Shown piece by piece: positions 1 through 5,972 of a stretch of 11,013 nucleotides of DNA; within the stretch, counting starts at the first letter, position 1; the number at the start of each line of letters is the position of its first letter. A program made the translations under genes and the position numbers. Below the pieces are notes generated by a model. The model was not told the DNA's origin. It ran no database searches and saw only the letters and a program-made list of their open reading frames with translations. The stretch spans positions 1 through 11,013 of the forward strand of contig DITI01000064.1 in NCBI GenBank assembly GCA_002422765.1. The letters are read 5' to 3'. This stretch comes from Candidatus Pacebacteria bacterium UBA6188. GTDB lineage: Bacteria; Patescibacteriota; Microgenomatia; UBA1400; PJMF01.

Positions 1-837
1 ATCGAACACAATGCCAATTATTCTTTTTACAAAAATCCCCTTTACTTTGATCCCGAAAATGTTCTCAAGCTCGCTTTGGAGGCCCAGTGCAATGGTGTTG
101 CCTCGACTCTGGGTGCGCTAGGCCTATTTAGTAAAAAATACGCCGACAAAATTCCCTTTATTGTTAAAATTAACCACAATGAACTCTTAACTTACCCAAA
201 CAAATGGGATCAAGTGCTTTTTGCCAATGTTAGACAAGCCTATGAAATGGGAGCTGTCGCCATTGGAGCCACCATTTATTTTGGCTCTTCTTCCTCCAAT
301 CGCCAAATCGTGGAAATTGCCCAAGCTTTCTACCAAGCCCACCAACTTGGTTTGGCCACTATTTTATGGTGCTATCCACGCAATCCTGCTTGGCAAGAAA
401 AAGATGTCAATTATGAGAGTGCGGCTGATGTTACTTCCTATGCTAACCGACTAGGCGTCACTATTGAGGCAGACATTATCAAACAAAAATTACCAGAAAA
501 CGATGGTGCTTTCCGCAAATTTAAATTTGGCAAAGAAAATAAAGAAATGTACGAGAGTCTCAGCACTGAAAATCCCATCGATTTGGTGCGCTTGCAAGTA
601 ATCAACTGCTACGCTGGTAAAATTAGCCTTATTAACTCTGGAGGTGAAAGTAATTCTCAGGGTGGCTATCAACAAGATTTGCAGGAAGCAATCCGTACAG
701 CAGTCATCAATAAAAGAGGTGGTGGCGCTGGTTTAATCATGGGCCGTAAAGCTTTCAAAAGACCAATGGATGAAGGAGTTAAGATCATTCAAAGTGTGCA
801 AGATGTTTATCTTGAAGAACATATTGGCTTAGCTTAA
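1..837 (+). CDS. fbaB: Class I fructose-bisphosphate aldolase, FbaB/DhnA type (5' end missing)
   Basis: The enzyme interconverts fructose-1,6-bisphosphate with dihydroxyacetone phosphate and glyceraldehyde-3-phosphate through a Schiff-base lysine, in cytosolic glycolysis/gluconeogenesis. The frame is open from base 1 and reads IEHNANYSFYKNPLYF, which lines up from memory with E. coli FbaB around residue 75 of about 350. The N-terminal fifth is therefore outside the window. An in-frame TTG at 76 is not the real start because homology continues upstream of it. Family blocks seen are IPFIVKINHNE, GAVAIGATIYFGS, ENPIDLVRLQ, INSGG, AVINKRGGG and the C-terminal IQSVQDVYLEEHIGLA. The lysine of ADIIKQK (codon at 481-483) is the likely Schiff-base residue, by analogy with the archaeal-type class I enzymes. 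The stop is TAA. It is the only plus-strand gene here and its last 53 bp overlap the end of rdgB on the other strand. Family assignment is confident. Confidence 0.95.
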   Translation: MEHNANYSFYKNPLYFDPENVLKLALEAQCNGVASTLGALGLFSKKYADKIPFIVKINHNELLTYPNKWDQVLFANVRQAYEMGAVAIGATIYFGSSSSNRQIVEIAQAFYQAHQLGLATILWCYPRNPAWQEKDVNYESAADVTSYANRLGVTIEADIIKQKLPENDGAFRKFKFGKENKEMYESLSTENPIDLVRLQVINCYAGKISLINSGGESNSQGGYQQDLQEAIRTAVINKRGGGAGLIMGRKAFKRPMDEGVKIIQSVQDVYLEEHIGLA

Positions 838-1420
838 ATAAAGCTTGACGACGATGAGAGATGCTATTTTTAAATTCTGTTCCCAATTCAGAAAAAGTTT
901 TGTCAAAACCATCGGGAATAAAGATTGGGTCGTAACCAAAACCTTCAATTTTATCACCTTTAAGTTCTTTGGCTAACTCTCCCTGAATTTCTCCTTTAAA
1001 AAATTTGGCTAAATTTGTTTGCGGATCAAAAAAACAAACCACTCCATAAAATCTAGCGCGACGACTCGCCTTGTCACGCAACAAATCAAGCAAAGCTAAA
1101 TTGCGCTCTGTAGGACTACCCTTAAACCAACGGTTGGAGTTAACAGATGGAAATCCTCCAAGAGCCTCCACCTCCAAACCAGAATCATCAGCGATCGTTG
1201 CCAAGCCTGTCAACTCCGCATAAGCCTTAGCTTTTAAAAGAGCATTTTCCTCAAAAGTTGCGCCGTTCTCTAAGACATCAAAGTCAAGGGGAATAGTTAT
1301 TTTTAATCTTTCCAAGGCTTCTATGTCCAAAACACTAAATAACTCTAAACTAGAGTCTTTGAGAATTGCCTTAATTTCTCTAATTTTACCCAAGTTAGAA
1401 CTGGCAATAAAAATCTGCAT
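785..1420 (-). CDS. rdgB: RdgB/HAM1-family dITP/XTP pyrophosphatase
   Basis: This cytosolic house-cleaning enzyme hydrolyses non-canonical purine nucleoside triphosphates (ITP, dITP, XTP) to monophosphate and pyrophosphate, keeping them out of DNA and RNA. The 211-aa product carries the family landmarks in order: SSNLGKIREI (residues 7-16), TFEENALLKAKAYAE (55-69), ADDSGLEVEALGG (77-89), GFGYDPIF (160-167) and SHRRQAL (188-194). The segment after ADDSGL reads PSVNSNRW, where many homologues have a GVYSARY-like sequence, a modest deviation in the substrate pocket region. ATG start 11 bp after the ybaB stop; no Shine-Dalgarno is evident, so translation may be coupled. Stop is TGA. The last 17 codons run through the end of the convergent aldolase gene, and this tail lies beyond the conserved core. 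It is probably the last gene of a dnaX-ybaB-rdgB unit. Confidence 0.93.
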   Translation of the reverse strand: MQIFIASSNLGKIREIKAILKDSSLELFSVLDIEALERLKITIPLDFDVLENGATFEENALLKAKAYAELTGLATIADDSGLEVEALGGFPSVNSNRWFKGSPTERNLALLDLLRDKASRRARFYGVVCFFDPQTNLAKFFKGEIQGELAKELKGDKIEGFGYDPIFIPDGFDKTFSELGTEFKNSISHRRQALFKLSQYVLQDKHLAHFE

Positions 1421-1431
1421 GAAAAATTGGC

Positions 1432-1710
1432 TTATTTACCCAAAAGCGAACCGAGTCCACCAGTCATACTTTGCAATTTCTTAGCGGCTACTTCTTGAGA
1501 TTTTTTGATAGCTTCGTTGAGAGCCTTAACTAATTCTTCACTATGAATTCCTTGCACAGAAATATCTTTGACTTCTTGACCGCCAGTGATCTTCACAATG
1601 ATGTCACCGCGTTCCACAATAATTTCTTCTGCCGCCAAATCTTGCTGCATCTGCTTAGCTTGCTTGCGTAATTTATTAAGATCGCCCAACTGATTCATGA
1701 AACCTGCCAT
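1432..1710 (-). CDS. ybaB: YbaB/EbfC-family nucleoid-associated DNA-binding protein
   Basis: Small DNA-binding protein of the YbaB/EbfC family, which forms dimers and coats DNA. The 92-aa length is close to the usual 100-110. An N-terminal helical segment rich in K and Q (LNKLRKQAKQMQQDL) is followed by the beta-strand core (IIVKITGGQEVKDISVQG) and a C-terminal helix ending in a Gly/Leu tail (MTGGLGSLLGK), the typical arrangement. The start is ATG with the only convincing Shine-Dalgarno sequence in the window: AGGAG at 1722-1718, seven bases before the start. It follows dnaX after a 39-bp gap. The dnaX-ybaB pair is conserved in many bacteria, where recR usually comes next; here rdgB takes that place. 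Its job alongside dnaX is not known for sure. Confidence 0.92.
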   Translation of the reverse strand: MAGFMNQLGDLNKLRKQAKQMQQDLAAEEIIVERGDIIVKITGGQEVKDISVQGIHSEELVKALNEAIKKSQEVAAKKLQSMTGGLGSLLGK

Positions 1711-1724
1711 ATTTTTTCTCCTTC
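1711..1724 (-). promoter_or_regulatory. Strong Shine-Dalgarno sequence of ybaB
   Basis: On the minus strand the bases before the ybaB ATG read GAAGGAGAAAAAAT. The AGGAG core (1722-1718) is 7 nt from the ATG, good spacing for ribosome binding. No other start in this window has a comparable site. That fits ybaB being translated from within a longer dnaX mRNA, while other genes seem to use coupling or leaderless starts. Confidence 0.75.
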
Positions 1725-1749
1725 TATAACTTTATAAAGGTAGCCTCAA

Positions 1750-3252
1750 TTATAACAAAGAATCCTTAGCCGCAAGCATCAACTCTGACTCACTCGCCTG
1801 ATCATCGTTTAGGGTGACTTGAGCAAGACTGACTTCGTCTTGAAGAATAAAATCGAATTGTAAATCTAAGTCAAACAATTCTTTGGCAGTTTTAATGAGT
1901 AAATCTTTGTTTTTATTTTGCTCTAATTGTTCTTTATGAAAAGAATAATAAACAAAAACCTTAGCAATACCCTCACTTAAGCTCTCCAATTTACAAGATT
2001 TAAGTAAAGTCACTAGAGAAAAATTTTCACCAGTAAATTTTTTAATTAAGTTCTGCCAAAAATCTTTCAAGTCTGGTGCGGCTTGGTTAATTTTTTTTTT
2101 ACTCAAATTTTCTACTGTCGAAACCTTTGGTTTTTCTGCGACTTGAGCTTTAGTTTCTTTTTTATCTTGAGGCGGATTTTTTTTAGAACGCTCAATAATT
2201 TCCAAAAATTTTAATTCTAAAACTAAAAAAGGAACAGGAGTTTCTTGATTCAAATCAACAGTTAAAATTTCTTTGAGAAAAAATTGGTCAATTTTGACAT
2301 TGTAGGTGGATTCGCCAAGCAACACTCCTAAATTGATCAATAAGTCTCGATGTAAAAAAGCAAAAAGATCCTTGTAAAAATCTTTTTGGTTGTAATTATT
2401 TTCCCTCAATTCTTGGAAAACTTTAACTAATGCTTGTTCATCTTTATTAATGACAAAATCAATCAACTTTTGGATGTAAACATGACTGTCACTAGCCAAT
2501 AAATCTTTAATTAATTCCAGATCCAATTGACCGTCTCTGCAAGCCATTTCTAATATTTTCACTCCATCTCGGAAACTGCCATCGGCACGCAAAACTATTT
2601 TTTCCAAATCATCATCGCTAAAAGCAATTTTTTCTGCCAACAAAACTCGCTCCAAGGCTTGTTTTAGTTCAGCATTGTTTGCTCGCCTAAAATTAATCAC
2701 GCTACAACGAGAAACGATGGTGGCTGGAATCTTGTGCAGCTCAGTGGTGGCTAAAATAAAAACCACGTGAGTTGGTGGTTCTTCCAAGATTTTTAACAAA
2801 GCATTAAAAGCTTCATTAGTCAGCATGTGCACTTCATCTAGAATATAAACAGTCATTTTGCCATCACTAGGAGGCAAATTGATTCTTTCTTTGAGTAGAC
2901 GAATATCATCAATACGACGATTGGAGGCAGCGTCTAATTCCTGCACTACAAAAGAATGACCCTCATAAACTCTCTTGGAAAAATCACTATCTTGATCCGG
3001 CTCTACAAAAGATAAATTTTTGGGAGCAGTTTTCTTAAAAAAAAGATGATCTACCAACTCAGCATTAGCTGGATCATTTAACATAGCACCCAAAATACGA
3101 GAAGCAGAAGTTTTACCAGTCCCTTTGGGTCCGGCAAAAAGTAGAGATTGAGGAATTTTGCCAAGCTTCATCATTTGCTGGAGAGATTCTCTCACCGAAC
3201 TAATGTTGAGATCGACAATTTTCTTGGGGCGATAAAGACGGTACCAAGCCAT
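1750..3252 (-). CDS. dnaX: DNA polymerase III gamma/tau subunit (clamp loader ATPase) lacking the zinc module
   Basis: ATPase motor of the clamp loader, which opens the beta sliding clamp and places it on primed DNA; the long (tau) form also links the loader to the polymerase and helicase. The 500-aa product has the AAA+ core: the N-terminal WYRLYRPKK signature, Walker A GPKGTGKT (41-48), DAASNR (107-112), Walker B VYILDEVHML (135-144), sensor 1 FILATTE (165-171) and the arginine-finger SRC (181-183). The collar domain follows to about 355. A Lys-rich linker (about 355-395) leads to a C-terminal domain (about 396-490). Cysteines occur only at 183, 238 and in the C-terminal domain, so the four-Cys zinc module normally found between Walker A and DAASN is missing; that stretch (about 58-100) is of ordinary length. 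An A10 run in the linker could yield a short gamma-like form. The ATG start has no Shine-Dalgarno and lies 6 nt from an extended -10 motif. Confidence 0.96.
   Translation of the reverse strand: MAWYRLYRPKKIVDLNISSVRESLQQMMKLGKIPQSLLFAGPKGTGKTSASRILGAMLNDPANAELVDHLFFKKTAPKNLSFVEPDQDSDFSKRVYEGHSFVVQELDAASNRRIDDIRLLKERINLPPSDGKMTVYILDEVHMLTNEAFNALLKILEEPPTHVVFILATTELHKIPATIVSRCSVINFRRANNAELKQALERVLLAEKIAFSDDDLEKIVLRADGSFRDGVKILEMACRDGQLDLELIKDLLASDSHVYIQKLIDFVINKDEQALVKVFQELRENNYNQKDFYKDLFAFLHRDLLINLGVLLGESTYNVKIDQFFLKEILTVDLNQETPVPFLVLELKFLEIIERSKKNPPQDKKETKAQVAEKPKVSTVENLSKKKINQAAPDLKDFWQNLIKKFTGENFSLVTLLKSCKLESLSEGIAKVFVYYSFHKEQLEQNKNKDLLIKTAKELFDLDLQFDFILQDEVSLAQVTLNDDQASESELMLAAKDSLL
2091..2100 (-). 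other. A10 slippage site in dnaX, predicted to give a gamma-like short form
   Basis: The coding strand reads AGT AAA AAA AAA ATT AAC at codons 384-389, an uninterrupted run of ten A. If RNA polymerase adds one A, or the ribosome slips back one base on tandem AAA codons, the frame becomes AAT TAA: one Asn and then stop. The product would be 388 aa, keeping the AAA+ core and collar and losing the tau-type C-terminal domain. Known parallels are E. coli dnaX (-1 ribosomal frameshift at A6G) and Thermus thermophilus dnaX (transcriptional slippage at a run of nine A). No upstream Shine-Dalgarno stimulator or strong downstream hairpin is visible, so polymerase slippage seems likelier. The run and the resulting stop are seen directly; use in the cell is inferred. 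Confidence 0.6.
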
Positions 3253-3267
3253 AGCTAGATTCTATCA
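3253..3267 (-). promoter_or_regulatory. Extended -10 promoter of dnaX, predicted leaderless start
   Basis: The minus strand reads TGATAGAAT (3267-3259), then CTAGCT, then the dnaX ATG. TGn plus TAGAAT is an extended -10 element with one mismatch to TATAAT. With the usual seven-base step from the last base of the -10 to +1, transcription starts at the A of the ATG. No Shine-Dalgarno is present and no clear -35 was found. It lies in the 37-bp gap after ybeY. Confidence 0.55.
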
Positions 3268-3289
3268 TTTTATCAGAGACTTGTAGCGA

Positions 3290-3685
3290 CTAGTGATCGT
3301 CATGATGATAACCAAGTAAATGTAGGAGGGCGTGTTCTAAATAAAAACAAATTTGTTGATCAACCATCTTACCAAATCTTTTGGCTGTCTTAACTGCTTC
3401 TGGAAAACTAATCACCACATCCCCCAAGTGAATTGGTTCCCCTGCTGGGAGAGGAACGTCTTGTAGTTGTCCTCTATCATGCTGAGGAAAAGAAAGCACG
3501 TCAGTCGGACCCTGATGTTTTAAGTATTTTTCATTGAGAGTAGTGATTTTCCTTGCTCCCACAATGGAAACATCAACTTGAGCATGACTAATTGCGTGTT
3601 CACCCAATACCCTCGCAACAGTTTGCTTGATTTTTTGACGATCAACAGGATACCTTGAGCCAACAAATAAATTAGTTTTGATCAT
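3290..3685 (-). CDS. ybeY: YbeY endoribonuclease (rRNA maturation factor)
   Basis: Zinc-dependent single-strand endoribonuclease involved in 16S rRNA 3'-end maturation and ribosome quality control in the cytosol. The 131-aa protein has the conserved PTDVLSFP block (60-67), the HLGDVVIS segment (86-93) and the metal-binding motif H118-x3-H122-x5-H128 within EHALLHLLGYHH. The residue before the last histidine is His where many homologues have Asp. It ends three residues after the motif, so it is shorter than the E. coli protein (about 155 aa). The ATG overlaps the stop of the upstream 269-aa gene by four bases (ATGA), a classic coupling arrangement, and no Shine-Dalgarno is seen. The stop is TAG. 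It is probably the last gene of a gltX-led unit, since a promoter motif for dnaX follows. Confidence 0.95.
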   Translation of the reverse strand: MIKTNLFVGSRYPVDRQKIKQTVARVLGEHAISHAQVDVSIVGARKITTLNEKYLKHQGPTDVLSFPQHDRGQLQDVPLPAGEPIHLGDVVISFPEAVKTAKRFGKMVDQQICFYLEHALLHLLGYHHDDH

Positions 3686-4491
3686 ATGATTGCTTGAGGA
3701 TCTGCTGCTCGGGCCAAAGCAGAACTAAGATCTAAAGAAATTGGTCCCAAGGGAATTAAATCTTCTTCGTCATCAACAAATAAGAGCATAACTTTACCTT
3801 TGCTATTTGGTGACCAAATTTTGCCTTCACGAATTACTTCAGGTGAACCACCGAATTGTTTCTTGACCCACATGCTGGGACCAGCATCAGCCACCACTCC
3901 AACCACTGCGATTTGTTCAGCTGGATTGATCACAATCATTTTGCGATATTTATACCAAGGTTTGAGCTCTGGATGTTTGGTGTTCCAATCTGGCAGATAC
4001 ATGAGCTGGGCAGCAAAATAATATTTTTCTCTTAAAATTGATTGCTTGGTTAACTCACCATTCTCGGTGAACCAACCGAAAGCTCCTCTAGCTGGGGCTA
4101 TGCCGGCTTCCTGATAGGCATCGTGAGCACTAAGTTCATCACCAGGAAATCTTAGCAAATGTTGTTCTGCACCCATAATTCCGATGCTATGATTCAATCT
4201 CTTGCCATCTAGCTCCGCTCTAACTTTAAAACCTAAGATTTCTGAAAGTTGTTGCTCTAAGTACAGCTCAGTTTCTCTTTCTAAGTGACCAGCTGGAGAA
4301 TTAACGTAAGAGCTCAGCTTAGCAATAATTTCTTGGTGTTCTTGCTCTGAAATTTCTAAGGCAACTTTTTTAGATTTTTCATCTAAAACTTGATTGTTTT
4401 GTTTTGAATAAGGCAAAGGATTGGTCATGGCCACCTGACCAGCCATCGCCAAGGAAGCTAGAAGTTGTTGTGATTTGTCTCGGGCAGTCAT
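3682..4491 (-). CDS. Protein of unknown function, possible beta-barrel C-terminal domain
   Basis: I do not recognise a named family for this 269-aa protein. An ATG at 4491 is chosen over a TTG at 4500 because the TTG lies inside the gltX reading frame, while the ATG follows the gltX TAA by one base (TAATATG). The N-terminal 25 residues have a short mildly hydrophobic patch (LLASLAMAGQVAM), too weak for a confident signal peptide. Residues about 40-95 look helical and charged. Distinctive blocks follow: NHSIGIMGAEQH (100-111), REKYYFAAQLMYLPDW (154-169), KMIVINP (184-190), VVADAGP (199-205), FGGSPEVI (213-220) and LLFVDDEEDLIPLGP (236-250). The pattern 'VINP...VVADAGP' loosely recalls double-psi beta-barrel proteins such as RlpA (VTNP...VNDRGP), but this is a guess from pattern only. 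It sits between gltX and ybeY, coupled to both (1-nt gap and 4-nt overlap), so it is probably co-translated with them. Confidence 0.85.
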   Translation of the reverse strand: MTARDKSQQLLASLAMAGQVAMTNPLPYSKQNNQVLDEKSKKVALEISEQEHQEIIAKLSSYVNSPAGHLERETELYLEQQLSEILGFKVRAELDGKRLNHSIGIMGAEQHLLRFPGDELSAHDAYQEAGIAPARGAFGWFTENGELTKQSILREKYYFAAQLMYLPDWNTKHPELKPWYKYRKMIVINPAEQIAVVGVVADAGPSMWVKKQFGGSPEVIREGKIWSPNSKGKVMLLFVDDEEDLIPLGPISLDLSSALARAADPQAII

Positions 4492-4492
4492 A

Positions 4493-5935
4493 TTAATCAA
4501 GTTTAATTTTAGCTAAAGCTTCATCTAAACGGCTAAGCAATAAATCTCGACCTAAAACCTCCATGGTTTCAAACAAAGGCGGAGTAGCTTTCTCACCAGT
4601 AGTAGCAATGCGTAGCATCATAAAAAATTGACCTTTGTGCCAATCATTTTTCTCTTGCAATTTTCTGATGCCTGTTTCTAAACTTTCAACCGACCATTCT
4701 TTAGATGACTCAATCAAAGCAACAACTTGCTCTAATTGCTCAGTCACTCCTTCAACGCTGCTTTTCTTAAGTAATAAATTTGCCTCATAACTGATGGGCG
4801 CATAAAAGAACTTTGTCAGCTCAGTAAAATCACCCAAAGTTACCAAGCGCTCTTGGATGAGAGGTAAAACCTGTGACAATTTTTCTTTTGGAAAATCAGC
4901 GGGCACAAAAGGCATAATTTTTTCTTGCAATTGCTCTGGACTTAACTTGCGAATGTAAACACCATTGAGCCAATTCAGTTTTTGCAAATCAAAAGCCACA
5001 CTATTACTACTCAAATCACTTGGCTCAAACTCACGGATGTACTCATCTAAACTAATGACCTCTTCTTGGTCTTTTTTAGCCCAACCCAAGATCATAAAGA
5101 AATTCAGCATTGCTTCCGGCAAATAACCTCGGTCTAGGAAGGAGGCTGCCGAAACCACACCTTTTCTTTTACTCATTTTGCCTTTGCCATCTGGGTTAAG
5201 AAAGACAGGAATATGAGCAAAAACAGGTACATCCCAGCCAAAAGCTTTGTAAAGTAAAACATGTTTGGGAGTGGAACTAATCCATTCCTCACCACGCATG
5301 ATATGGGTAATTTTCATCAGGCGGTCATCAATCACTACAGCCAAATGATAAGTAGGATAGCCATCAGATTTTAAAAGAACTTGATCATCAATTAAATCAG
5401 AATGAAAAGTAATTTCTCCACGCAAAAGATCAGTAAAAGTAATTTCCTCGCCCTCTGGAACTTTTAGGCGAATGACATAACTCTCACCTTTCTCTACTCT
5501 CTGTTTGGCTTCTGCCAAATCAAGGTGGCGACAATGGCGGTCATAATGAGGCGGTTGTTTACTAGCCATTTGTTGCTCTTTGACTTGAGCAAGACGTTCT
5601 TTAGAACAAAAACAATAGTAAGCTTCACCTTTTTCAATTAGGCTTTGTACTTCTTTTTGGTAGATCTCTAAACGATCAGATTGAATATATGGGCCATAAG
5701 GACCGCCCTTGCCAGGACCCTCGTCCCAATCCAAACCATAACGACGAATAATCTCTTGAATCGCTGTGACTCCTCCGGCTACTTCTCTTTCCTTGTCGGT
5801 ATCTTCAATGCGTAAAATAAACTGACCGCCATATTTTTTGGCAAAGGCATAATTTTTGAGTAGGGTAGCCATACTACCAACGTGGATTTCTCCGGTTGGA
5901 CTGGGGGCCATTCTGGTGCGAATTGGATTTATCAT
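4493..5935 (-). CDS. gltX: Glutamyl-tRNA synthetase
   Basis: Class I aminoacyl-tRNA synthetase that charges tRNA-Glu with glutamate in the cytosol; whether it also mischarges tRNA-Gln cannot be told from this window. The 480-aa length is normal. The HIGH-type signature is in APSPTGEIHVGS (10-21, HVGS version), followed by LRIEDTD (41-47). The second ATP-binding motif is KMSKRKG (253-259). A complete zinc site of the E. coli pattern is present: C108-x-C110-x24-C135-x-H137. The C-terminal helical anticodon-binding region (about 320-480) is complete. Start ATG; the 37-bp gap from the preceding gene holds an extended -10 motif but no properly placed Shine-Dalgarno (an AGAGGG lies too far upstream). 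It appears to head a unit with the 269-aa gene and ybeY. Confidence 0.97.
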   Translation of the reverse strand: MINPIRTRMAPSPTGEIHVGSMATLLKNYAFAKKYGGQFILRIEDTDKEREVAGGVTAIQEIIRRYGLDWDEGPGKGGPYGPYIQSDRLEIYQKEVQSLIEKGEAYYCFCSKERLAQVKEQQMASKQPPHYDRHCRHLDLAEAKQRVEKGESYVIRLKVPEGEEITFTDLLRGEITFHSDLIDDQVLLKSDGYPTYHLAVVIDDRLMKITHIMRGEEWISSTPKHVLLYKAFGWDVPVFAHIPVFLNPDGKGKMSKRKGVVSAASFLDRGYLPEAMLNFFMILGWAKKDQEEVISLDEYIREFEPSDLSSNSVAFDLQKLNWLNGVYIRKLSPEQLQEKIMPFVPADFPKEKLSQVLPLIQERLVTLGDFTELTKFFYAPISYEANLLLKKSSVEGVTEQLEQVVALIESSKEWSVESLETGIRKLQEKNDWHKGQFFMMLRIATTGEKATPPLFETMEVLGRDLLLSRLDEALAKIKLD

Positions 5936-5953
5936 GATCGGTATATTCTATCA
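5936..5953 (-). promoter_or_regulatory. Extended -10 promoter of gltX
   Basis: The minus strand reads TGATAGAAT (5953-5945), ATACCGATC, ATG. This is the same nonamer as before dnaX, here 9 nt from the start codon, so the predicted mRNA leader is about two to three bases. No matching -35 hexamer was seen at 17 bp upstream. Confidence 0.5.
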
Positions 5954-5972
5954 TCCCTCTTTAAACTAAGAT

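Noticed and set aside
76..78. TTG at 76 as start of the aldolase
   Set aside because: Clear FbaB homology (EHN...NPLYFDP) continues upstream in frame to base 1, so the gene is cut by the window edge.
829..850. Small inverted repeat AGCTT-AAATA-AAGCT at the aldolase stop as a terminator
   Set aside because: Only a 5-bp AT-rich stem and no T-run directly after it; too weak for an intrinsic terminator.
1711..1749. Possible promoter in the dnaX-ybaB gap (TTGAGG with TATAAA or TTATAG)
   Set aside because: Spacing between the hexamers is 7 or 14 bp, not near 17, and there is no extended TGn; the gap is better explained by the Shine-Dalgarno alone.
2157..2163. AAAAAAG heptamer in dnaX, identical to the E. 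coli frameshift heptamer
   Set aside because: Its frame is AAA|AAA|G, not A|AAA|AAG, and the base before it is T, so tandem -1 re-pairing is not possible. The A10 run is the better candidate.
4492..4500. TTG at 4500 as start of the 269-aa gene
   Set aside because: It lies inside the gltX frame and adds three residues only; the ATG at 4491, one base after the gltX stop, is simpler.
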